46,216 nucleotides of DNA from an uncultured Mucilaginibacter sp. (lineage in GTDB: Bacteria; Bacteroidota; Bacteroidia; Sphingobacteriales; Sphingobacteriaceae). Positions 32,510-40,086 of the stretch are shown here, piece after piece. The translations under genes were made by a program, and so were the position numbers. The notes beneath the pieces are model-generated. The model worked only from the letters and a program-made list of their open reading frames with translations, ran no database searches and was not told where the DNA came from. Within the stretch, counting starts at the first letter, position 1. Each line of letters begins with the position of its first letter. The DNA is taken from positions 1-46,216 of the forward strand of contig CAIYNX010000062.1 in the NCBI GenBank assembly GCA_903927645.1, read 5' to 3'.

Positions 32510-34558
32510 ATGGATAAAAATAAAACTCCCTTAATAAACCGCGAAATTAGTTGGCTATATTTTAATGATAGGGTACTTCAGGAGGCTGCTGACCCAACTG
32601 TTCCATTAATAGAAAGAATTAAGTTTTTGGCTATTTTTTCTTCCAATCTTGATGAGTTTTATAGGGTAAGGGTTGCCACCTTGAGTCGTCTTTCCAATTT
32701 AAACGAAAAAGCAAAAGTTATATTAGGCTATAACCCTAAAAAGCTCCTTACTCAAATAAAAAATATTGTTATTAGGCAAGAGCGGAAGTTTAACAATTTA
32801 TACGAAAATACCATAGTAAGGCAACTTGCCGAAGAGAAAATTTTTATTTTAAATGATAAACAATTAAACGTAAGTAGGGGTGAGTTTGTTAAGCGATATT
32901 TTAGAGAAAAATTATTACCTGCACTGGTACCTATCATGATTGATGATAGTTTACCGTTTCCCGAATTGAGAGATAGGGCTATTTATTTTTTTATTAGGTT
33001 AGTAAAAGACGGTAAAACACAATTAGCCCTAATTGAATTTCCTGATACATTGTCGAGGTTTATTGTGCTTCCTGAAACCAATAATTTAAAATTCATCATC
33101 TTATCTGATGATGTTATAAGATATAGTCTCGAAGATATATTCTTCATTTTTGAGCATGATTATATGGAGGCTTATTCTATACAATTAACCAGAGATGCCG
33201 AGCTTGATTTAGACAAGGAAGTATCAGGCAAGTTTATTGATGCCTTATCAAAAAGCTTACAAAAGCGAAAAAAAGGGAAACCAATGCGATTGCTATATGA
33301 CGCAGAAATGCCACCCGAAATGTTTAAATACTTGATTGCCAAAATGGGTTTGCATACTGAAAATTTAATACCCGGTAACCGTTATCATAATTTTAAAAAC
33401 TTCATTTCATTCCCCAATGTTGGTAAACCTGAATTAGAATATCAAAAAAATATTCCTTTACCTGTTGATGGCCTTTCTTTTGGTAAAAGTTTAATGAGCA
33501 TGGTAGCCATTAAAGATTATTTAATTAGTACCCCTTACCAATCATACGATTATGTAATCCATTTTTTGCGTGAAGCAGCTATTGATCCAAATGTTAAAGA
33601 AATAAGTATTGCTTTGTACAGAGTGGCAGAAAATTCAAGTATTATGCATGCTTTGATAAATGCTGCTAAAAATGGGAAAAAGGTTACTTGTTTGGTTGAG
33701 CTAAGAGCCCGTTTTGACGAACAAAACAACATTTCATGGAGCAGACGATTAGAAGAAGAAGGAGTGATTGTACTTTATGGAATTGAAAATTATAAAGTAC
33801 ACTCAAAAATATGTTTGGTAACTAAGGTTGTAAACGGTGAGGTTCAAAACTTTGGTATTTTATCAACTGGTAATTATAATGAGAAAACAGCTCGCATGTA
33901 TGCTGATCATACACTATTAACTGCCAATAAAAAAATCACCGAAGATTTGATTGCAGTTTTTAAATCACTTAATAAAAATATGCTACCAAGAGGGTTAAGA
34001 CATTTAATTGTTTCTCCCATTGATTCGAGGCCAGCATATTACAAGTTAATTGATAACGAAATTAAGAATGCAAAAGCCGGTAAAGAGGCCTCGATGATAT
34101 TGAAAATGAACAGCCTTGCTGATGAAAAAATGGTTGAAAAATTGTATGAGGCTAGTAATGCAGGCGTGAAAATAAAATTGATTATAAGAGGTATGTGTTG
34201 TTTGGTGCCAGGTGCCAAAGGTTATAGCGAAAACATTGAGGTGATTAGTATTATTGATAAATATCTTGAACATTCAAGGGTGCATATATACCATAATGAT
34301 GGAGATGAACTTGTTTACTTAACTTCTGCTGATTTTATGAGCAGGAATATTGATACAAGGGTTGAAGTAGCTTTTCCAATTTATGATGAGCAATTAAAAA
34401 CTGAAATTAAAGATATCATAAACATACAACTTCAAGATAACACCAAGGCACGCGAAATAAACAGTCACAATACCAATAAATACCGCAAAACAAAATCAGC
34501 AACACAACATCGTGCACAAATTGAAATTTATAATTACTTGAAATTAAAAAGTAAATAA
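32510..34558 (+). CDS. ppk1: Polyphosphate kinase 1
   Basis: It reversibly polymerises the terminal phosphate of ATP into inorganic polyphosphate and is membrane-associated in other bacteria. The 682-aa product has the four PPK1 domains: N-terminal (NREISWLYFNDRVLQEA, about 10-26), head, and two phospholipase D-like catalytic domains. The autophosphorylated His is H431 in YKVHSKICLV and the second active-site His is H588 in LEHSRVHIYHN. STGNYNEKTARMYADHTL lies between them. The gene is followed 11 bp later by ppx, so synthesis and degradation of polyphosphate are coexpressed. Confidence 0.97.
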   Translation: MDKNKTPLINREISWLYFNDRVLQEAADPTVPLIERIKFLAIFSSNLDEFYRVRVATLSRLSNLNEKAKVILGYNPKKLLTQIKNIVIRQERKFNNLYENTIVRQLAEEKIFILNDKQLNVSRGEFVKRYFREKLLPALVPIMIDDSLPFPELRDRAIYFFIRLVKDGKTQLALIEFPDTLSRFIVLPETNNLKFIILSDDVIRYSLEDIFFIFEHDYMEAYSIQLTRDAELDLDKEVSGKFIDALSKSLQKRKKGKPMRLLYDAEMPPEMFKYLIAKMGLHTENLIPGNRYHNFKNFISFPNVGKPELEYQKNIPLPVDGLSFGKSLMSMVAIKDYLISTPYQSYDYVIHFLREAAIDPNVKEISIALYRVAENSSIMHALINAAKNGKKVTCLVELRARFDEQNNISWSRRLEEEGVIVLYGIENYKVHSKICLVTKVVNGEVQNFGILSTGNYNEKTARMYADHTLLTANKKITEDLIAVFKSLNKNMLPRGLRHLIVSPIDSRPAYYKLIDNEIKNAKAGKEASMILKMNSLADEKMVEKLYEASNAGVKIKLIIRGMCCLVPGAKGYSENIEVISIIDKYLEHSRVHIYHNDGDELVYLTSADFMSRNIDTRVEVAFPIYDEQLKTEIKDIINIQLQDNTKAREINSHNTNKYRKTKSATQHRAQIEIYNYLKLKSK

Positions 34559-34569
34559 CTTCCAGAAAA

Positions 34570-35451
34570 TTGAGATACGCCGCTATAGATATTGGCTCAA
34601 ATGCAGTTAGGCTATTAATTGCTGACATTATTGAATCAAATAATTCAATTTATTTTAAGAAAAACACCTTGTTAAGGGTTCCATTACGCTTAGGTGATGA
34701 TGCATTCTTAGATAATTATTTATCGGATAAGAAAATAAATGATCTTATCAAAACCATGAGTGCTTTCCGTAATTTAATGGATGTTTATAAGGTTGAAAAT
34801 TATTTGGCTTTTGCTACCTCTGCCATGAGAGAAGCTTCAAATGGGAATGAAATAGTTAAAAGAATTCTTCAAGAGGCCTCTATAAATCTTGAAATAATAA
34901 GCGGACAAAAGGAAGCAAGTATTATTTATGCCTCTCATATAGAGCAAATGCTTGATAATGAAAAGAATTATCTGTACATAGATGTTGGAGGAGGAAGTAC
35001 TGAATTATCACTTTTTTCTGCCGGAACTTTAGTAGCTTCCAAATCATTTAATATAGGAACTATTCGCATCTTAGATAATAAAGACTCGGATGAGAATTGG
35101 AATGCGATGAAAAATTTTATACGCGATAATACCCGCCAATTCAAAACCATATTAGGCATTGGTACCGGAGGAAATATAAATAAATTATACAAGATAGCCG
35201 AAGAACCTAACAAAGCACCATTAACTTTTGCTAAATTAAAATCAATATATTACCATTTAAATTCTTATTCGCTAAGAGATAGAATCAATATTTTAGGATT
35301 AAACCAGGATAGAGCAGATGTTATTATTCCGGCATGTGAAATTTTTTTAACCATTATGAGAATTGCCAACATAAAAAACCTATATGTGCCAACATTTGGC
35401 TTGGTTGATGGGATGATACAATCCTTAATTGAAAATAAAATCAATAAATAA
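34570..35451 (+). CDS. ppx: Ppx/GppA family exopolyphosphatase, short form
   Basis: It hydrolyses polyphosphate processively, or pppGpp in GppA-type members. The 293-aa product contains the two actin-like ATPase domains only: AAIDIGSNAVRLLIAD (4-19, phosphate loop), E115 in SGQKEA (catalytic Glu position) and YIDVGGGSTELSLF (136-149). The C-terminal HD-like domains of long Ppx are absent, as in many Bacteroidota. Translation starts at TTG: the DIGSN motif would begin too late from any later Met, and there is no upstream ATG after the ppk1 stop. Position after ppk1 favours exopolyphosphatase over GppA. Confidence 0.93.
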   Translation: MRYAAIDIGSNAVRLLIADIIESNNSIYFKKNTLLRVPLRLGDDAFLDNYLSDKKINDLIKTMSAFRNLMDVYKVENYLAFATSAMREASNGNEIVKRILQEASINLEIISGQKEASIIYASHIEQMLDNEKNYLYIDVGGGSTELSLFSAGTLVASKSFNIGTIRILDNKDSDENWNAMKNFIRDNTRQFKTILGIGTGGNINKLYKIAEEPNKAPLTFAKLKSIYYHLNSYSLRDRINILGLNQDRADVIIPACEIFLTIMRIANIKNLYVPTFGLVDGMIQSLIENKINK

Positions 35452-35496
35452 GTTAAATTTATTTGCAGAATAATTTAAATATTAAAAAACTGTTTA

Positions 35497-35504
35497 TACA
35501 TTTG
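35497..35504 (+). promoter_or_regulatory. Promoter TTTA-N19-TACATTTG between ppx and ubiX
   Basis: This perfect -7 TAnnTTTG has a -33-like TTTA at 35474-35477, separated by 19 nt, the best-spaced pair in the window. The predicted start near 35508 coincides with the 5' edge of a GC hairpin. Confidence 0.5.
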
Positions 35505-35506
35505 TA

Positions 35507-35581
35507 ATGCCCTCCTAAAGGGCATGTTTTTCATAGGTAGATGTAGGGTCGAGTACTTTGTTATTCGGCCCTTTTTTCTTT
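35507..35581 (+). ncRNA. Candidate small RNA between ppx and ubiX
   Basis: About 74 nt run from the predicted start to a T-rich end. The 5' hairpin is ATGCCCT/AGGGCAT with a CCTAA loop (35507-35525). The 3' end is a rho-independent terminator: AGGGTCGA (35545-35552) pairs with TCGGCCCT (35565-35572, one G.U), and TTTTTCTTTT follows. No start codon with a sensible frame lies inside. Alternatives are that the first hairpin simply terminates ppk1-ppx, or that the whole is a leader attenuator of ubiX (ATG at 35621). Confidence 0.45.
35545..35581 (+). terminator. Rho-independent terminator upstream of ubiX
   Basis: An 8-bp stem, AGGGTCGA with TCGGCCCT, is followed by a T-run interrupted by one C. 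It ends the candidate sRNA or attenuates read-through into ubiX. Confidence 0.75.
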
Positions 35582-35620
35582 TAACATTAAAATGAAAAGC
35601 AAATATTACCTTCGTTAAAT

Positions 35621-36181
35621 ATGAAAAATAAAATAGTTATTGCTATTACCGGTGCAAGTGGGTCTATTTACGCTCAATTATTATTAAATAAGTTACAACA
35701 ATTGTCAAATCAAATAGATGAATTAGCACTTGTAATGTCTGATAATGCAAAAGATGTTTGGAATTTTGAACTAGGTAATGATAGTTATCAGTCTTTTCCT
35801 TATAAAATTTATAACAAAAATGATTTTATGGCTCCCTTTGCTTCCGGATCAGCCAAATTTAATACAATGGTTGTAGTTCCTTGTTCAATGGGAACTTTGG
35901 GAAGAATAGCCGCAGGAATATCTGATGATTTAATTACCAGGGCAGCAGATGTTATTTTAAAGGAGCGACGAAAATTAATATTAGTAGCCAGAGATACCCC
36001 TTTGAACTTGATCCATATCCGTAACATGCAAACTATAACCGAGGCAGGTGGAATAATCTGTCCGGCAGTCCCTTCTTTTTATAGCAAACCGGCAACAATA
36101 GAAGATTTAGCACTAACGGTAGTAAGCCGAATTATAGATTTAATGGGGCTTGAAAATGACAGCTATAGATGGAATGGCTGA
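35621..36181 (+). CDS. ubiX: Flavin prenyltransferase
   Basis: It attaches a dimethylallyl group to FMN to make prenylated FMN, the cofactor of UbiD-type decarboxylases. The 186-aa flavoprotein has GASGSIYAQLL (11-21, FMN phosphate loop), MVVVPCSMGTLGRIAAGISDDLI (83-105) and KERRKLILVARDTPLNLIHIRNM (114-136), all standard for UbiX/Pad1. No ubiD gene is in the window. In this lineage the cofactor may serve menaquinone-pathway or other decarboxylases. A near-match -7 box, TACCTTCG (35607-35614), ends 6 nt before the ATG. Confidence 0.95.
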   Translation: MKNKIVIAITGASGSIYAQLLLNKLQQLSNQIDELALVMSDNAKDVWNFELGNDSYQSFPYKIYNKNDFMAPFASGSAKFNTMVVVPCSMGTLGRIAAGISDDLITRAADVILKERRKLILVARDTPLNLIHIRNMQTITEAGGIICPAVPSFYSKPATIEDLALTVVSRIIDLMGLENDSYRWNG

Positions 36182-36302
36182 TTTTTTTATTTATGTAAGG
36201 ATAATTTCAGCTATTAAATATCAATTAATAATCTCATTATAAATAGTTTACCTTGGTTTTTAAACCTCCTGTTAAAATTCAATATAAGGTTTTAAAAAAT
36301 AC

Positions 36303-36310
36303 TATCTTTG
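36303..36310 (+). promoter_or_regulatory. -7 promoter box TATCTTTG for the mtaB-lgt cluster
   Basis: This perfect TAnnTTTG lies 8 nt before the mtaB ATG at 36319. The predicted leader is about 5 nt. Confidence 0.5.
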
Positions 36311-36318
36311 CAATTTAA

Positions 36319-37638
36319 ATGAATAAGAAAGTAGCATTTTATACCTTAGGGTGTAAGTTAAATTATTCTGAAACATCAACAATTGGCCGTTTATTTAATA
36401 AATCGGGCTTTAACACTGTTGATTTTACCGAAACGCCCGATATTTTTGTAATAAATACTTGTTCGGTAACTGAAAATGCTGATAAAAAATGTAAAAAAGT
36501 GGTGAATGAGGCACTCAAAATTTCACCCAATGCATTTATTGCCATAGTAGGTTGTTATGCCCAACTAAAACCTACCGAAATTGCAAACATTCCTGGCGTT
36601 GATGTGGTTTTAGGTGCTGCCGAAAAGTTTCAAATTGTTGATTATATAACTGATTTAACAAAAAATAATAAAGCTAAAATATTTAACCAGCCTGTATCCG
36701 AGGCTAATGAATTTATTCCTTCATGGTCATTTGGCGATCGCACCCGAACTTTTTTAAAGGTTCAGGATGGTTGTGATTACTCTTGTACATTTTGCACCAT
36801 ACCTCTTGCTCGTGGCGCAAGTAGGAGCGAAACAATACCAAAGGTTATAAAGCAAGCTGAAATTATTGCAAAATCCGGTGTAAAGGAAATAGTTTTAACA
36901 GGCGTAAACCTTGGCGATTTTGGCATAAGAGGAGGCGAACGTAAAGACAAATTTATTGATCTAATTAAGGAATTGGATAATGTAGAGGATATAAATCGAA
37001 TACGTATTTCATCCATTGAACCAAACCTGCTAACTGATGAAATTATAGATTTTGTTGCCATATCAAATAAATTTGTACAGCATTTTCATATTCCCTTACA
37101 ATCAGGCAATAACAAGGTACTGGGTTTAATGCGTAGAAGGTATAAAAGGGAACAATATGCCGATAGAATAGAAAAAATAAAGGAAACACTCCCAAATTGT
37201 TGTATTGGTGTTGACGTAATTGTGGGTTTTCCGGGCGAAACGAATGATGATTTTATTGATACTTATAATTTTTTAAACGAATTACCAGTTTCATATCTCC
37301 ATGTTTTTACCTATTCGGAAAGGGAAAACACCTTAGCAGCCGAAATGAATGGTATAGTGCCTGGCCATATCAGAGCTGAAAGAAGTAAAATGCTTCATAT
37401 ATTATCAGAAAAGAAGAGAAGAGCATTTTATGAAAGTCAGCTAAACAGAACCGAAGAAGTTTTATTTGAGGCCGATTTAAAAGATGGATATATGCATGGC
37501 TTTACACGTAATTATGTAAAGGTTGCCGCAAAATATGATCCACTTTTAATAAACGAATTAAAAAAAGTTTTCTTAACACAAATTTCACCAAATGGTGATG
37601 TTGAATTTACCGAAATAGAAGAAATGCTTGCACATTAA
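36319..37638 (+). CDS. mtaB: tRNA (N6-L-threonylcarbamoyladenosine(37)-C2)-methylthiotransferase
   Basis: It converts t6A to ms2t6A at position 37 of ANN-decoding tRNAs. The 439-aa radical-SAM methylthiotransferase has the N-terminal MTTase domain with three cluster cysteines, C12 (TLGCKLNYSE), C48 (NTCSVTENA) and C79 (VGCYAQ). The radical-SAM triad is C152-x3-C156-x2-C159 in DGCDYSCTFCTIP, and a C-terminal TRAM-like region begins about 370. The GCKLNYSE and NTCSVT motifs and the order of features match MtaB (YqeV) rather than MiaB or RimO. lgt follows 29 bp later on the same strand. Confidence 0.94.
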   Translation: MNKKVAFYTLGCKLNYSETSTIGRLFNKSGFNTVDFTETPDIFVINTCSVTENADKKCKKVVNEALKISPNAFIAIVGCYAQLKPTEIANIPGVDVVLGAAEKFQIVDYITDLTKNNKAKIFNQPVSEANEFIPSWSFGDRTRTFLKVQDGCDYSCTFCTIPLARGASRSETIPKVIKQAEIIAKSGVKEIVLTGVNLGDFGIRGGERKDKFIDLIKELDNVEDINRIRISSIEPNLLTDEIIDFVAISNKFVQHFHIPLQSGNNKVLGLMRRRYKREQYADRIEKIKETLPNCCIGVDVIVGFPGETNDDFIDTYNFLNELPVSYLHVFTYSERENTLAAEMNGIVPGHIRAERSKMLHILSEKKRRAFYESQLNRTEEVLFEADLKDGYMHGFTRNYVKVAAKYDPLLINELKKVFLTQISPNGDVEFTEIEEMLAH

Positions 37639-37667
37639 TACTAATTTGGCCCTTAAATCAATTAATT

Positions 37668-38829
37668 ATGTTCCCTAATTTATCCTATCTAATACAATAC
37701 TTAACCGGGTTAAACATTACATTTTTTCAATTAATCCAATCATTTGGATTTTTTGTAGCATTGGCTTTTGTAGCCGCCTATCAAACTTTTGTAAAAGAGT
37801 TTGATCGAAAAGAACGCGAAGGCTTGCTTAAGCAAATTGAGAAAACTGTTGTAATCGGTAAACCAATCTCCGTTAATGAGCTTGTAGGGAATTCCATTTT
37901 TGGTTTTATATTAGGTTATAAATTAATTGATGCTGTTTTTAATTTTCATACCTTATTGGATAATCCTCAAAGTTTCATTTTATCATTTAGAGGAAATTGG
38001 ATAGGTGGTATTATTGGCGCGGCTATTTTTGGTTATTGGGCCTATGCGGAGGCTAAGAAACAAGAGCTCCCGGAGCCTAAAACCGAAAGGGTAATTGTTG
38101 CGGCTCATGAATTGATGGGTACTATATTATTATGGGCGGCTGTTTTTGGCTTTGCAGGAGCTAAATTGTTTAATGCACTTGAAAACTGGGGCGATTTTAT
38201 GAAAGATCCAGTTGGAATGTTAATTGGATTTAGTGGCTTAACATTTTACGGTGGTTTAATTTGTGGAGGCGCTGCAGTTTTATATATAGCACGTAAAAAC
38301 GGTATTAAATTTTTAACAATGCTTGATATCGGGGGCCCCGGAATGATGCTTGCCTATGGCATAGGTCGAATAGGCTGTCAAATGTCGGGGGATGGTGATT
38401 GGGGTATAAACAACTATTTACCAAAACCAAACTGGCTGAGTTGGGCTCCGGATTGGATGTGGTCATTTAAATACCCACATAACATTAATGATGAAGGTGT
38501 TTATATAAATGGTTGCATAGGTAAATATTGTCATGAATTACCTGTTGGTGTTTTTCCAACATCGTTTTATGAATCAGTAGTTTGTATAATATTGTTTTTT
38601 GTGTTGTGGGGTATCCGTAAAAAAATAAAACTACCCGGTATTATGTTCGGTATTTATTTAATTTTGAATGGTATTGAACGCTTTTTAATTGAATTAATTA
38701 GGGTTAACACAAAATATCATGTTGCAGGTATTAATTTCACCCAAGCGGAGTTAATATCTATTATAATGTTTTTGGGTGGGGTTGCTTTGGTAATAAATGG
38801 AATGAAGAAAAAGGACGCTGTAATTGCAA
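37668..38829 (+). other. lgt coding region outside the gtrA-like overlap
   Basis: This marks the part of lgt not shared with the next gene; see the lgt entry, which ends at 38837 and overlaps the GtrA-like start by 8 bp. Confidence 0.3.
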
Positions 38830-38837
38830 ATGGCTAA
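37668..38837 (+). CDS. lgt: Prolipoprotein diacylglyceryl transferase
   Basis: It transfers diacylglycerol from phosphatidylglycerol to the lipobox cysteine of prelipoproteins in the inner membrane; OmpA-like lipoproteins such as the one at 22045 are its clients. The 389-aa product has about seven or eight membrane helices and the Lgt signature GRIGCQMSGDGDWG near 233-246 with its essential Arg. A Bacteroidota-type insert follows (about 255-295, with a Cys pair in NGCIGKYCHELPVG), and FPTSFYESV precedes the last helices. It is about 100 residues longer than E. coli Lgt because of an N-terminal extension and this insert, as is usual for the phylum. It lies downstream of mtaB and overlaps the GtrA-like gene. 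Confidence 0.94.
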   Translation: MFPNLSYLIQYLTGLNITFFQLIQSFGFFVALAFVAAYQTFVKEFDRKEREGLLKQIEKTVVIGKPISVNELVGNSIFGFILGYKLIDAVFNFHTLLDNPQSFILSFRGNWIGGIIGAAIFGYWAYAEAKKQELPEPKTERVIVAAHELMGTILLWAAVFGFAGAKLFNALENWGDFMKDPVGMLIGFSGLTFYGGLICGGAAVLYIARKNGIKFLTMLDIGGPGMMLAYGIGRIGCQMSGDGDWGINNYLPKPNWLSWAPDWMWSFKYPHNINDEGVYINGCIGKYCHELPVGVFPTSFYESVVCIILFFVLWGIRKKIKLPGIMFGIYLILNGIERFLIELIRVNTKYHVAGINFTQAELISIIMFLGGVALVINGMKKKDAVIANG

Positions 38838-39315
38838 AAGTACATTTGCTAATAAATTATTAAATAACCAGGTTATTAGGTTTATACTTTCTGTAGGGAT
38901 AGGTTTTTTGGCCGATCAATCAGCTTTTTACGTGTTTTATAAAATTATATTTAAGGTTAACCAATATATTATTTTCAACTTTGTTATAAGTAATTATTTC
39001 CTCTCTTTTTCGTTATCATTTTTCTTGGGTGTTTTCATTAACTTTTTAATCACCCGCTACTTCGTTTTTACCGAATCTAAATCATCTTATTTAAAACAAT
39101 TCGTAAGGTTTATGTCGGTGGCCGTGTTGGGATATTTTGCTAATTTGGGCTTGCTCGAATTATTTGTTAGACACTTCCACCTTTATCCGCCTATTGCAAG
39201 GATATCAGCAGCTTTAAGTTTATTTTTTGCCAGCTATTTTGTACATAAGTTTTTTTCGTTCAGTTTATCATTACGTAATCATGCCATATCAAGCAATAAC
39301 AAAAAAGGTAATTGA
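38830..39315 (+). CDS. GtrA-family membrane protein
   Basis: The 161-aa protein has four membrane helices (about 16-36, 46-68, 85-107, 113-135 by eye) in the GtrA/DPMS-like pattern: FILSVGIGFLADQSAFYVFY, then FFLGVFINFLITRYFVFTES, then FVRFMSVAVLGYFANLGLLEL. Members flip or support polyprenyl-phosphate sugars and often work with DPM1-like glycosyltransferases. It could in principle serve the operon at 26271-29168, but nothing links them physically. The ATG at 38830 overlaps the lgt stop by 8 bp and is preferred over a TTG 6 bp earlier. Confidence 0.9.
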   Translation: MAKSTFANKLLNNQVIRFILSVGIGFLADQSAFYVFYKIIFKVNQYIIFNFVISNYFLSFSLSFFLGVFINFLITRYFVFTESKSSYLKQFVRFMSVAVLGYFANLGLLELFVRHFHLYPPIARISAALSLFFASYFVHKFFSFSLSLRNHAISSNNKKGN

Positions 39316-40072
39316 TATTGCCAAAAGAGCAGGTGCCTTTATTAGGGAAGAACGCAAAACCTTTACCAATGATAAAGTTGAATATAAAGGTGTTAATGAT
39401 ATGGTTTCGTTTGTTGATAAAACAGCTGAGAAAATTATTGTTGCCGAATTAAGTAAACTTTTGCCGGAAGCGGGTTTTTTAACCGAGGAAAAAACTATTA
39501 ATAAAACCGGGGAGCGATATAATTGGATCATTGATCCTTTAGATGGTACAACCAATTTTATTCACGGTTTACCGGTTTATTCAGTTAGCATAGCCTTGCA
39601 AGAGTATGATGAATTGGTAGTTGGTGTAGTATATGAAATTAATTTGGATGAATGCTTTTATGCCTCCAAGGGTTCGGCTGCATTTTTAAATGGAAAAGAA
39701 ATATCAGTAAGCACTTCATCCAGTATTAATAACAGTTTGTTAGCAACCGGATTTCCTTATTACGATTTTAGTAAACAAGCCGCATATCTAGCGCTCTTTA
39801 CCGAATTTATGAAAAGTTGCCATGGTTTAAGAAGGTTAGGTTCGGCAGCAGTTGATTTGGCATATACTGCATGCGGTAGATTTGATGGTTACTACGAATA
39901 TAATTTAAATCCTTGGGATGTAGCTGCAGGCATAATAATTGTTCGGCAGGCAGGAGGGGAGGTAGTGAATTTTAAAGGTGGTCCGGAGATTCTAAACTCG
40001 CGCGAATTACTTGCCACCAATGGAAACATAACTCAAGAAATGTTAGCAACAATAAAAAAGAATTTTATTTAA
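39281..40072 (+). CDS. Inositol monophosphatase family protein (SuhB-like)
   Basis: This is a magnesium-dependent sugar or inositol phosphatase of 263 aa. Metal ligands are visible: E70 in LTEEKT and D85/D88 in IIDPLDGTTNFIHG (83-96). The late motif GSAAVDLAYTACGRFDGYYEYNLNPWDVAAG carries the third Asp. The start at 39281 lies 35 bp inside the GtrA-like gene in another frame; an earlier TTG at 39227 adds non-family residues. The substrate is not predictable; family members dephosphorylate inositol-1-P, fructose bisphosphate or PAP. It ends 14 bp from the convergent FUSC gene. Confidence 0.93.
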   Translation: MPYQAITKKVIDIAKRAGAFIREERKTFTNDKVEYKGVNDMVSFVDKTAEKIIVAELSKLLPEAGFLTEEKTINKTGERYNWIIDPLDGTTNFIHGLPVYSVSIALQEYDELVVGVVYEINLDECFYASKGSAAFLNGKEISVSTSSSINNSLLATGFPYYDFSKQAAYLALFTEFMKSCHGLRRLGSAAVDLAYTACGRFDGYYEYNLNPWDVAAGIIIVRQAGGEVVNFKGGPEILNSRELLATNGNITQEMLATIKKNFI

Positions 40073-40086
40073 TTCTACCTCCAATA

